The notes beneath the pieces were generated by a model that worked only from the letters and a program-made list of their open reading frames with translations, was not told the DNA's origin and made no database searches. The position numbers and the translations under genes are program-made. A stretch of 64,000 nucleotides of DNA. Source: Neoaquamicrobium sediminum. Its GTDB lineage: Bacteria > Pseudomonadota > Alphaproteobacteria > Rhizobiales > Rhizobiaceae. Position 1 is the first letter of the stretch; the number at the start of each line of letters is the position of its first letter. Positions 18,620-27,505 of the stretch are shown here, in pieces. The DNA is taken from positions 248,001 to 312,000 of the forward strand of contig NZ_JABETK010000003.1 in assembly GCF_013240295.1 (NCBI RefSeq), read 5' to 3'.

Positions 18620-18850
18620 TGAATGCTCCTGTCTAGTGAGCCAGAGCTTGCTCAACTATTCGGTGCGCCACTTCGATGGGTAGAAATGCAGCGCACCGGT
18701 TAGCGAAACCGCGTCGCCGCGCCGAGAATTCAAACGGGACATTTCCCGTTAGTCGCTCGTATCAAACACCAACGGCGAGTACGCGCCTTGCGCCAGGTTA
18801 AACATTCAGGCGATCTGGTCGGGCCTGAATCACGCTGCCAGCCCCATCTG

Positions 18851-20149
18851 TCAGCCCAGCCATCCTCCCTTGAATCCTGCACGCTGGAGACCTCGTCGAA
18901 CGTATGGGCAGGACCGCATCAACTCCCATACCAGGCCGCTCCTTTCGTTCTCGATCATCAGGATGACAGGCCCTTCGTTGAGCCCGAAGTACCATGGCGA
19001 AACCCAAAAGCCCAAGGCATTGTCGGTAGATCCGGGGTAGGTAGGATTGAAAGCGGCCTTGAACCCGTAAGCGTTGGCAGCCTTCAGTTTGGCTTGATGG
19101 ATACAGAACGCGATTGTAGGCCGAACGATTTCTGGAGCGAACGGCAGGGAAGCGGCGACGGCCCAAGGGGCTAGGGTGCCATCGTCCGGACCGTAGGGAA
19201 CTCCCCGCGCAACATAGTCTTCGAACCGACGCTCGATCCCATCTAGTTCGAGGGTGGAGGGGCCAGGACCTTCGCTCGCCGTGATGCCCCAGCAATGTTC
19301 CCCGTAGCCATCGAAACCGCGCGGGTTCTCGATCGCGTAGCGCTGCTGCACGTAGGTGGCCCGACGGCTGTTCTCGAAGTAATCGATTCCCTTGCCGCGC
19401 ATGAAGGAATCCTGGAGGCCGCGGAGGTCAATCCAAACATGGGAGAGCTGATGAATGAACAGGGGGCCCGCATAGAGGTAATCGTAGCCGTAGCAATGCT
19501 CCCATCGGAATGTAGAGGTCCAGGCTTCGTAGCTGCTTCTGGGTAGGGCATGAGTAGGCGAGGCGAGGCCCAAGACATATAGCAGGAGGGCCTCGTCGTA
19601 TCCTTCCCATCGATGCTTCAGGAAGCCGCCCTCGGGAGTCCAGCCGTGGGTGACGGTTTCTCCTCCGTCTAGTGCCCAGATCCAGTCGGCTCGGCGGTAA
19701 AGCTCGATTGCGAGGGTGCGTATCTCGGCTTCCGCTCGCGTATCGGCGTTGAAGAACGCTGCTGCTGTCAACCCTCCGGCCAGTAGGAACGTGCTGTCGA
19801 TCGTCGAAAGCTCGCAACGCCAGGCCCGCCGGCCGGTTTCCATGTCCAGGAAGTGATAATAGAAGCCGCGGTGCCCGGTGGCGTCGGGCTCCGGCCCATG
19901 TGGGCTTTCCCAGAAGAGGCGAAGGGTAGCCAGCGTGCGCTCCGCAGCCGCCCCGCGGCTCATGTACCCGTTCTTCACGCCGACCGGATAACATGCAAGC
20001 GCAAGTCCCGTAGCCGCGATGCTTGCCGGCCAGTTCTCTTCGGTTTTATCGCGAACTAGCCCGTTGGCCGGGTTGGCTTCCCGAACGAAGTAGTCGAAAG
20101 TCTCCCGCTGCAGTGTCGCGAGATCGTCGTCGGAGGCAGGCGTACTCAC
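18851..20149 (-). CDS. Glucoamylase-like (PF10091-type) protein
   Basis: A 432-residue protein of the glycoamylase-like family with an (alpha/alpha) barrel, rich in aromatic and acidic motifs: RGFYYHFLDMETGRRAW, STIDSTFLLAGGL, GYDEALLLYVLGL, YGEHCWGITASEGPGP and NPTYPGS. No signal peptide is evident. Relatives occur as stand-alone cytoplasmic proteins and as the C-terminal part of cyclic beta-1,2-glucan enzymes. The substrate is probably an oligosaccharide but is not shown. A short relic of a paralog lies at about 27345-27430. Confidence 0.85.
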   Translation of the reverse strand: MSTPASDDDLATLQRETFDYFVREANPANGLVRDKTEENWPASIAATGLALACYPVGVKNGYMSRGAAAERTLATLRLFWESPHGPEPDATGHRGFYYHFLDMETGRRAWRCELSTIDSTFLLAGGLTAAAFFNADTRAEAEIRTLAIELYRRADWIWALDGGETVTHGWTPEGGFLKHRWEGYDEALLLYVLGLASPTHALPRSSYEAWTSTFRWEHCYGYDYLYAGPLFIHQLSHVWIDLRGLQDSFMRGKGIDYFENSRRATYVQQRYAIENPRGFDGYGEHCWGITASEGPGPSTLELDGIERRFEDYVARGVPYGPDDGTLAPWAVAASLPFAPEIVRPTIAFCIHQAKLKAANAYGFKAAFNPTYPGSTDNALGFWVSPWYFGLNEGPVILMIENERSGLVWELMRSCPYVRRGLQRAGFKGGWLG

Positions 20150-20463
20150 GACGAACCAGACCGAATGTGCTTCAGGGAAGGGCCTCGCATCAGCAGAGCC
20201 TCAGTTGGATCGCGCAGGGGGTCAACGGCAACCCCCTCGCGCTGTCGACAGCCCCTGGCCGCATCACATTCGCCATACGACCTGACAAACTCCCCTGAAC
20301 CTCTTCCACTCTAGTTTTTGGCTCGACACGCGGGCGGCGCGACGTAGAAGAACGATGGAATCCGGCATGCTAGCTCCCGATCATGACGACTATCCTTGAC
20401 ATACATCAAATCCATGGACTGGCCATGCCATATTCGGTATGGGGAGGCGTATGGAGCGTAGCA
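20150..20463. other. Intergenic region with FNR-like box
   Basis: A 314-base spacer between the glucoamylase gene and the IS701 remnant. No gene is seen. The only notable element is the FNR/FixK-like box at 20396-20409. Confidence 0.4.
20396..20409. promoter_or_regulatory. FNR/FixK-like box
   Basis: TTGACATACATCAA has one mismatch to TTGAT-N4-ATCAA. It may once have driven the copB gene at 20919, now separated by an IS701-type remnant. No strong -10 at class II spacing (TATTCG at 20431). Chance match not excluded. Confidence 0.35.
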
Positions 20464-20800
20464 TTACATTTGCATTTTTGATTTGAGATGAGCTCGCTGA
20501 GCTACGGCCTGATGAGCGCGTCGCCACAGCGACCATGCGATGACATGGGCGGGGTGGATATGCCGTCGTGCAAGGCGGGTGGCGATGCGGCGGATTCCTG
20601 AACCGACCAGCGGATGAGCGGCGGGTTCCCGATCCTGTCCGGCGCGTCGTTTTGGGAGCGCGGCATTGGCCTCATGGCGGATGGTGGCCATCATGGCGAA
20701 GGCGAGCATGACGAGCGAAACGTGGCGATGCCAGCCGTGCCAGGATCGGCTCTCGTTGTGGTCGAGACCGAGTTCGTTCTTGAAGAAAAAGGACTTGACC
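20464..20800 (-). pseudogene. IS701-type transposase, C-terminal remnant
   Basis: The minus strand encodes the C-terminal about 110 residues of an IS701/IS4-like DDE transposase: ELGLDHNESRSWHGWHRHVS, LVMLAFAMMATIR, then IRRIATRL and HPAHVIAWSLWRRAHQ, ending LKSKMQM. Upstream of about residue KSFFFKNELG the frame no longer resembles a transposase, so the N-terminal catalytic part is gone. The remnant abuts the start of the second copB gene. Confidence 0.75.
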
Positions 20801-20918
20801 TTCCACCCGCTGGAAGGGGTAGGGATTGAAATAGCGGGGCCGGACGAGATCTGGCCGGGCCCTGCCTGCTGTCGCAAAGAATTCATTGGATGCGACACCG
20901 ATGGCACCGAGGCGTTGC

Positions 20919-22994
20919 ATGACACACGTTCATCACAAAGAGCACATCGCTGAATCAGCGGGGCAGCAGCATCCAGCAGGCCACGGCAAGTCCGCTCGCG
21001 GCGACGCCGGAAACTCCAGCCATTCAGGGCACGATCACGGCGAGATGGTGGCCGACTATCGGCGAAGGTTCTGGATATCGCTCGTCCTGACCCCGCCGGT
21101 CCTGCTGCTGTCTCCGATGATCCAACACTGGTTTGGCATCCAGGGCAGCCTGGATTTCCCCGGAAGCGAGTTTCTGCTGTTCGCCCTTTCGACCGTCGCG
21201 TACGTCTATGGCGGCTGGCCTTTCCTGACGGGTTTCACGTCCGAGCTACGCGCAGGCAAGCCCGGCATGATGACGCTGATCGCGCTCGCGATCTCCGTCG
21301 CATACGTCTACTCCGCCGCCGTCACCTTCGGTCTCCCGGGCACGTCCTTTTATTGGGAGCTGGTGACGCTGATCGTCATCATGCTTCTCGGGCATTGGCT
21401 CGAGATGCGCTCGGTTATGGGCGCTTCCCGCGCACTCGAAGAGCTCGTCCGCCTGCTGCCGGACACGGCGGCGCGGCTGGACGCGTCCGGTGCTGTCACC
21501 GAGGTCCCCATCTCCGACCTCGTTCCCGGGGACCGGGTCCTCATCCGCCCTGGCGCCAAGGTCCCCGTCGACGGCGCTATCGTGGAAGGCAGGTCCTCTT
21601 TCAACGAGGCGATGCTGACAGGGGAATCGCGCCCGGTGTCGAAGGAAACGGGTGACAGCGCGATCGGCGGCGCCATCAACGGCGCGAACGTCGTCACGAT
21701 CGAGGTCACGGCGACGGGCGACAAGACGTACCTGGGACAGGTCATCAACCTCGTCAGGGAGGCGCAGGCGACGCGGTCCCGCACCCAGGACGTGGCGAAC
21801 CGGGCAGCGGGCTGGCTCACCTACATCGCCCTTGCAGTTGGTTTCGGATCACTCGCCTATTGGGTCTTCGCAGGCGAGAGCTGGCAATTCGCCATCGAGC
21901 GCATGGTCACGGTGATGGTCATCGCCTGTCCCCATGCGCTGGGCCTGGCAGTGCCGCTGGTCGTGGCCGTGAGCACGTCCCTGAGCGCTGGCAGCGGGCT
22001 GCTTATCCGCGACCGCGCCGCCTTCGAGCGCGCGCGCAATCTGGATGCGGTCGTCTTCGACAAGACCGGGACGCTGACGGAGGGGCTGTTCGGCGTAAGC
22101 GACACCGTTCTTCTCGCGGGTGGGAGCGAAGAGGAGGAACTGCGGTTTGCCGCTTCCGTCGAGAGCCATTCCGAACATCCGATCGCCCAAGGAATCGTGG
22201 CAGCCGCAAAGGAGAGGGGCATCGACTTTCCCGCTCCCGGCAATGTCCGAAACCTCACGGGTGAGGGCATCGTCGCAGAGGTCGAGGGACAGGACATCCG
22301 GATCGTCAGTCCTGGCCATCTCGCCAGACAGGGCAACCCGGTCCCGGGTAGCCGACTCGGCGAACTCGAAGCAGAAGGCAAGACCGTCGTCGTCCTCGTC
22401 CGGAACGGTGTGCCCCGCGCCCTGTTCGCGCTTGCTGACATCGTGAGGCCGGAGTCCCGGGAAGCCATCGCAGAACTGAAGGCGCTGGGCATCAGTTCCA
22501 TCATGCTTACAGGAGACGCCAAGGGCGTGGCGGCGTCCGTCTCCCGCGAACTGGGTATCGAAGAGTACTTCGCCGAGGTGCTTCCCGACGAGAAGTCGGC
22601 CAAGATCAAGGAGCTACAGTCCCGCGGCCTCCAGGTGGCCATGGTCGGAGACGGCGTGAATGACGCCCCGGCGTTGGTGCAGGCCGACCTGGGTGTCGCG
22701 ATCGGCGCGGGAACCGACGTGGCCGTCGAATCCGCCGACGTGGTCCTGGTCAGAAGCGACCCCCGGGACGTGGCAGCAATCCTTGGCCTTTCCCGCGCGA
22801 CCTACAGGAAGATGGTGCAGAACCTGATCTGGGCGACCGGGTACAACGCAATCGCAATCCCGATGGCCGCCGGCATCACTTTCGGGACGGGCTTCCTGAT
22901 GACCCCGGCAGTCGGTGCGGTCTTCATGTCCGCAAGCACCATCATCGTCGCCCTCAATGCCCAGTTGCTCAGGCTGTACCGGAAGACGACATGA
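20919..22994 (+). CDS. copB: CopB-type heavy-metal P1B ATPase, intact second copy
   Basis: Intact paralog of the ATPase at 815, nearly the same sequence through the core. It has a His-rich N-terminus (THVHHKEH...GHDHGE), the [14 protein letters not shown] signature, DKTGTLTEG and [10 protein letters not shown]. It ends in a complete last helix ([16 protein letters not shown]), which shows what the first copy has lost. ATG at 20919 (MTHVHHKEH) is preferred over 20886, because the first eleven codons of the longer frame resemble the IS701-adjacent DNA. Function: copper-type cation export from the cytoplasm. It heads the run of periplasmic copper-type genes up to 25923. Confidence 0.92.
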   Translation: MTHVHHKEHIAESAGQQHPAGHGKSARGDAGNSSHSGHDHGEMVADYRRRFWISLVLTPPVLLLSPMIQHWFGIQGSLDFPGSEFLLFALSTVAYVYGGWPFLTGFTSELRAGKPGMMTLIALAISVAYVYSAAVTFGLPGTSFYWELVTLIVIMLLGHWLEMRSVMGASRALEELVRLLPDTAARLDASGAVTEVPISDLVPGDRVLIRPGAKVPVDGAIVEGRSSFNEAMLTGESRPVSKETGDSAIGGAINGANVVTIEVTATGDKTYLGQVINLVREAQATRSRTQDVANRAAGWLTYIALAVGFGSLAYWVFAGESWQFAIERMVTVMVIACPHALGLAVPLVVAVSTSLSAGSGLLIRDRAAFERARNLDAVVFDKTGTLTEGLFGVSDTVLLAGGSEEEELRFAASVESHSEHPIAQGIVAAAKERGIDFPAPGNVRNLTGEGIVAEVEGQDIRIVSPGHLARQGNPVPGSRLGELEAEGKTVVVLVRNGVPRALFALADIVRPESREAIAELKALGISSIMLTGDAKGVAASVSRELGIEEYFAEVLPDEKSAKIKELQSRGLQVAMVGDGVNDAPALVQADLGVAIGAGTDVAVESADVVLVRSDPRDVAAILGLSRATYRKMVQNLIWATGYNAIAIPMAAGITFGTGFLMTPAVGAVFMSASTIIVALNAQLLRLYRKTT

Positions 22995-23100
22995 CACGAA
23001 CGACGAAACCGGAAACCGCTTCGTCTTTGATCCAGGACAAACAGCGTTGCGGCGGCGCGGTCTATCTTTGATAGTCGAGGACATTAGAAGGACGAGCAGG

Positions 23101-23526
23101 TTGCGACTGAACCTGACCAGTACGAAAAGGAAAGCGAATGCGCCGGCCCCCGCCGCGCGCCTTGTCGCTCTCCTGCTTGCCGTTCTGGTCGCCTTCTCGC
23201 TCTCCACCTTCGGCGGCGGGCACGCCCATGCAACGGGCGGGGAGGCACACGTCGCCATCGGCAACCCGGACGTCGCCGCTGCAGGCCCGCACGGGCATCA
23301 GGGGCACGCGCACGCTGTCCCATGCGACGACAGCGGCGCGGATCAGGGCGATGCGGACGACTGCTGCATGTCGGCTACCTCGTGCGCGGTTTGCGTTCCC
23401 GTTCCCTCGGCAGGACTGACGTTGGCCACGCAAGCTGCGCCGGCGGCCCTTGTGCCTCCTTCGACGTCGCTCCCGCGTGACGCGTCGACCCTGTCGCGCC
23501 CTCCCAAGCTCTCCGTGACCGCCTGA
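23101..23526 (+). CDS. His/Cys-rich secreted protein, DUF2946-like
   Basis: 141 residues if started at TTG 23101 (AAGGA about ten bases upstream); the longer frame from 22915 overlaps copB and is unlikely. It has a hydrophobic signal (ARLVALLLAVLVAFSLS), a His-rich segment (HGHQGHAHAVPCDD) and a Cys cluster CCMSATSCAVC. This pattern fits small periplasmic metal-binding proteins encoded beside copper ATPases. Exact role unknown. See the similar protein at 15501. Confidence 0.65.
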   Translation: MRLNLTSTKRKANAPAPAARLVALLLAVLVAFSLSTFGGGHAHATGGEAHVAIGNPDVAAAGPHGHQGHAHAVPCDDSGADQGDADDCCMSATSCAVCVPVPSAGLTLATQAAPAALVPPSTSLPRDASTLSRPPKLSVTA

Positions 23527-23591
23527 GCGCACGCGCCCGCGGGTTCCGTGCGCTCCCTGAACGGAGTCACGAACAATGAGAGTTTTTCACC

Positions 23592-24710
23592 ATGAACATG
23601 TTTACAGCAATACACGCCTCGATCTCGCGGCGAGCCGCGCTGGCCGCACTTGCGATGGCGTCCGCGCTCGCGCTCCTCATGCCCTTCGCGGGACATGCGG
23701 GGGCCGAGGCAGCTTCCTCCGGCTTTGTATACACCGCCGACGAGTACGGTAACTCTGTCAGCCGGATCGACCTTGCCTCGGGCAGGGTCGAGATCGTTCC
23801 GGTCACGGTCACGCCGCACAACGTCCAGTTCGTTCCAGGGACGGGCCGCGTTCTCGCGGTCGGCAGCCCTTTGCAGGTGGGTGCCGGCCATGGGCACGCC
23901 GAAGCCGAGGACAGCCATGGCAGCACCTCGCAGGGCGGCGGATACGGGGGCTCCGAGGCGGGCGGAGCGCTGATCGTCCTTGATCCGGCCGGCCTCGCAT
24001 CGGGTCCCGCATCCACCATCGAGGTGGGAACCCATCCTGCCCACGTGATCGCAGACCCTTCGGGCAAGCGCGCCTTCGTCACTAATGCGGGCGATGATAC
24101 GGTGTCGGTCATCGACCTCGCCAAAGGCGAGGCCGTGCGGGAGATCGGCACCGGGGACTATCCGCACGGACTTCGGATGAGCCCCGCCGGCAGCGCCATC
24201 TACGTCGCCAACGTCGAGGATGGAACGGTATCCGTCATCGACACGGCCTCGCTGGAGGAGACGGACAGGATCGAGGTCGGCAAGGCCCCGGTGCAGGTTG
24301 GCTTCACGCCAGACGGGAAGCGGGTCTACGTCTCGCTGAGGGACGAGAACAAGGTGGCGGTCATCGACACAGCGACGCGGCAGGTCACCGCCCGCATCGA
24401 CGTGGGGCGGTCTCCCATCCAGATGCATGCGACCCCTGACGGACGGTTCGTCTACGTGGCGAACCAGGGAACGGAGGCCGAGCCGGACGACACGGTGTCA
24501 GTGATCGACGTGGCGAGCGGAACGGTCGTCAAGACGATCACCACTGGCAAGGGAGCGCACGGCGTGACCGTCAGCGACGACGGCGCCCATGTGTTCGTCA
24601 CCAACATCGTCGACGGCACCGTCTCCGAGATCTCCGTGGCTACGCAGTCCGTGGTTCGCACCCACGAGGTGGGCGAGGGTCCCAACGGGATCACCTTCCA
24701 GGCGCTATGA
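23592..24710 (+). CDS. YVTN/YncE-like beta-propeller, periplasmic
   Basis: A 372-residue secreted beta-propeller. Signal peptide at 1-42 (ending AGAEA). At least six repeats carry the DxTVSVIDxA / AFVTNAGDDTVSVID theme of YVTN-family propellers. A His-rich insert (GHGHAEAEDSHG) near residues 95-115 could bind metal. Relatives often sit beside c-type cytochromes or metal resistance genes; their molecular role is poorly defined. A strong hairpin follows the stop. Confidence 0.85.
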   Translation: MNMFTAIHASISRRAALAALAMASALALLMPFAGHAGAEAASSGFVYTADEYGNSVSRIDLASGRVEIVPVTVTPHNVQFVPGTGRVLAVGSPLQVGAGHGHAEAEDSHGSTSQGGGYGGSEAGGALIVLDPAGLASGPASTIEVGTHPAHVIADPSGKRAFVTNAGDDTVSVIDLAKGEAVREIGTGDYPHGLRMSPAGSAIYVANVEDGTVSVIDTASLEETDRIEVGKAPVQVGFTPDGKRVYVSLRDENKVAVIDTATRQVTARIDVGRSPIQMHATPDGRFVYVANQGTEAEPDDTVSVIDVASGTVVKTITTGKGAHGVTVSDDGAHVFVTNIVDGTVSEISVATQSVVRTHEVGEGPNGITFQAL

Positions 24711-24716
24711 ACACGT

Positions 24717-24744
24717 ACCCGGGCGGCGATCCCGCCGCCCGGGT
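24717..24744 (+). terminator. Strong hairpin after the propeller gene
   Basis: A 12-bp perfect stem ACCCGGGCGGCG / CGCCGCCCGGGT with loop ATCC begins 7 bases after the stop at 24710. The following bases (CTCTCATTTC) are only weakly T-rich, so termination may be partial. Confidence 0.6.
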
Positions 24745-24767
24745 CTCTCATTTCAAAGGACAAAGCC

Positions 24768-25371
24768 ATGACAAAGATCCTCAAGACCGCATTCGCCGCA
24801 GCCATGCTGCTTTCCGCCTCTCCGGCGCTCGCCGAGGACGCCCACCATCCGGCTCCGGCCGAAACCACGGCTCCGGCTCCGGGTGAACCGGCTCCCCACC
24901 CGTCCGCTCCCGCACCGGGGAGCCGAGATGCCGGGCGGCATGATGGGCGGCGACATGATGAAGATGATGCAGGAGATGATGGGCCGCCACGCCGGGATGA
25001 TGCGGGGCATGATGGCCGACGGGGCGGGGATGCAGGACGGCATGATGGGGAAGATGATGGCGCCCGAGCATGTCGAGGGGCGGATCGCGTTCCTGCGGAC
25101 GGAACTCAAGGTGACGGACGCCCAGCAGCCCCTTTGGGAGGCCGTGGCCGCCGCTCTGCGGGAGAACGCGCGCGGGTCCACGGGCATGATGCAGCAGGAG
25201 CAGGATGCCCAAGGACTGCCCAACTCGCTCGAGAGGCGGGAGAAGCTGCTTTCGGCCCGTCTCGATGCCGTACGGCAACTGAGGGCAGCGGTGGAGCCGT
25301 TCTACGCTTCGCTCGACGAAGTCCAGAAGGCTGCGGCCGACAACCTGCTGATGCCGATGGGAATGATGTGA
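24768..25371 (+). CDS. Spy/CpxP-like (LTxxQ) periplasmic protein, frameshifted
   Basis: Two overlapping frames make one gene. The 5' frame gives a signal peptide (MTKILKTAFAAAMLL, ending SPALA) and a Pro/Ala-rich linker. From about 24915 the next frame gives a Met-rich stretch (GGMMGGDMMKMMQEMM) and a Spy-like helical domain with LRTELKVTDAQQPLWEAV and a four-helix tail ending LLMPMGMM. One extra G in the run at 24915-24918 would cause the shift. Met-rich Spy-like proteins act as periplasmic chaperones or metal buffers under copper and envelope stress. AAAGGA precedes the start. Confidence 0.75.
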
Positions 25372-25464
25372 CCGTCAGACCGGGCGCTCAGCAAGGCGCG
25401 CGCTAGCTGTCGCCGAAACCATGCACGATTTTCCAATCACCGCGAACAAGGAAGCGAACCTCGA

Positions 25465-25923
25465 ATGAACACCTACAGCAGATCCCTCTTCGCCGCGCTG
25501 GCGGCGCTCGTTGCGTCTACTGCGGTCTCTATGGCCGCGGCCGAGATGACCGTTTACAAGACACCTTGGTGCGGCTGCTGCCATGCCTGGGCGGAGGCGG
25601 TTGAGAAGGCCGGATACAAGGTGTCCACGGTCGACCTCGAAGACCTTTCGGCCATCAGGAAGCAGGCCGGGGTGCCAGCAGAGATGGAAGGCTGCCACAT
25701 AGCTGCCGTGGACGGCTATTTCCTCGAAGGCCACGTTCCGCTAGAAGCGATCGGGAAGCTGCTCTCCGAGGGGCCCGAGGTCGCGGGCCTGGCGGTTCCC
25801 GGAATGCCGCAGGGGTCGCTCGGCATGGGGGAGGATCCTGTAGCCAGCTACGAGGTCTATGCCGTTCCACGCGACGCCTCCGAGGCGCCGTCGGTATTCT
25901 ACAAGGCGGGCACCCAGAAGTAG
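25465..25923 (+). CDS. DUF411 metal-binding protein
   Basis: A 152-residue secreted protein of the DUF411 family (CopG-like, copper/silver resistance). Signal peptide at 1-26; a thioredoxin-like start TVYKTPWCGCCHAW with C36, C38 and C39; then EGCHIAAVDGYFLEGHVP with one more Cys-His site. Normal length. Copper-related by family and by its position after the copB, DUF2946-like, propeller and Spy-like genes. Immediate promoter not identified. Confidence 0.88.
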   Translation: MNTYSRSLFAALAALVASTAVSMAAAEMTVYKTPWCGCCHAWAEAVEKAGYKVSTVDLEDLSAIRKQAGVPAEMEGCHIAAVDGYFLEGHVPLEAIGKLLSEGPEVAGLAVPGMPQGSLGMGEDPVASYEVYAVPRDASEAPSVFYKAGTQK

Positions 25924-25975
25924 GCGGCTGGAGACGATCGATGCCACCGCGCCCCTGACTTGACTGGAAAGAACC

Positions 25976-27333
25976 ATGGTCTATCGAAGTGAAACTCGGC
26001 GGCCAAGTCCCGGCTCAGGCTCGCCGGACCCGGAGCTAGATGTGGAGTTGCTGAACACCAGCTGCTTCTGCATCAGCCTGGACCGTGCAGAACTCAGCCG
26101 GGCCTTTCTGGCGAATCCGAATCACCCGCTATCCTTCCGGCCATGGGTGACAGATATGCCCATATGTTCGCCGCACTTCCCGTTTTCGTGTCGCGCCAGC
26201 GCCTCGAGAGAATGGCAGAAATCGTCAGGGCTGCCGAGGCGGTCATAGCGTTGCCCGCCTATCGTGATCTCGTCCTCCAGGGGATGCCCGACATAGCGCG
26301 GTTCGAACCCCGGGCGCGGGGCGTGTTCATGAGCTTCGACTTCCACCTGGCATCCGACGAGCCCAAGCTCATCGAGATCAATACCAATGCAGGCGGCGCC
26401 CTCCTCAACCTTTCGCTGGCGCGCGCCCAACGGGCATGCTGTGAGGCAGTCAAGTCCATGGTGCCGGGGGCGGACACGCTCGATGCCCTGGAAGAGGCCT
26501 TCTTCGACATGTTCCTCGCCGAATGGCGTCTCGAACGTGGGCAACAGCCTTTGCATCGCATTGCCATCGTCGACGAGCGTCCGGAGGAGCAGTATCTCTA
26601 CCCTGAGTTTCTGTTGTTCAAGCGCCTCTTCGAGCATCACGGGATCGATGCAGTCATAGCGGATCCCTCGGCATTGCAGTTGCGCGACGGCAGCCTCTGG
26701 CATGATCAGGGTCTTATAGATCTTGTGTACAATCGGCTCACCGATTTCACGCTGCAAGAGCCAGCTCATCAAGTTCTTCGCGAAGCCTATCTCGAACGTG
26801 CGGTGGTGCTGACGCCGCACCCCTTCGCGCATGCCTTGTATGCCAACAAACGAAATCTGGCGGTGCTCAGCGATCGCCCCGGGCTGCTCGCACTCGGGGT
26901 GCCCGACGAGATTTCAGGTACGCTGGCGACAGGTGTTCCGAAAACCGAACTCGTCGACGCGGACAATGCAGAGTCTCTCTGGGCGCGGCGCCGAAAATTG
27001 TTCTTCAAGCCCGCCTCCGGATTTGGAAGCAGGGCAGCCTACCGCGGCGACAAGCTGACGAGGCGCGTCTGGAGCGAGATCCTTGCCGGGGACTACGTCG
27101 CACAGGAACTTGTGTCTCCAGGCGAGCGGCTGGTCGGCGAACCTGGTCCGCCGCGGGCCTTGAAGTTCGATGTCCGCAACTACGTCTACGCGGGCCAAGT
27201 GCAGTTCGTCACCGCGCGTCTGTACCAAGGGCAGACAACGAACGCACGAACGCCAGGTGGCGGCTTCGCCCCCGTGTTCACGACCGCAGCGACGGATCTC
27301 ACCGGTTGCGTCCACGGGAGGGATTGTCCTTGA
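25976..27333 (+). CDS. ATP-grasp-like protein of unknown function, frameshifted
   Basis: The 5' frame (from 25976) and the 3' frame (from 26143) join near 26128-26142 if one base is missing; the full protein would be about 450 residues. Visible ATP-grasp-like features are PKLIEINTNAGGALLN (metal/nucleotide site), KLFFKPASGFGSRAAYRG (lysine and glycine-rich loop) and YVAQELVSPGER, arranged as in circularly permuted ATP-grasp proteins. Substrate unknown. It is bracketed by a DUF411 gene and a glucoamylase relic, and the C-terminus (GGGFAPVF onward) looks complete. Confidence 0.65.
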
Positions 27334-27344
27334 AAGCCGATCTC

Positions 27345-27430
27345 GGGCGCTGCGCCCGATGATAGTGTCAGGACCTTCGCTAGCTGTAATGCTGCAGCAA
27401 TGTTCGCCGTAGCAATTGAAGACCTCGGCC
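27345..27430 (-). pseudogene. Relic of a glucoamylase-like gene
   Basis: About 85 bases closely match the live gene near 19255-19340, by DNA (AGGACCTTCGCT...CAGCAATGTTC) and by translation ([15 protein letters not shown] versus GYGEHCWGITASEGP). No flanking homology is seen. A fragment left by deletion. Confidence 0.6.
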
Positions 27431-27505
27431 ACGCGGGACCTATCGTGTTCGTAAACCAAGCTGAACGATCAGACACCGAGACAATTATTGACAAGGAGTA
27501 TTGGC

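Noticed and set aside
23343-24428. 361-codon minus-strand frame opposite the propeller gene
   Set aside because: No domain resemblance; the plus strand shows a signal peptide and regular propeller repeats.
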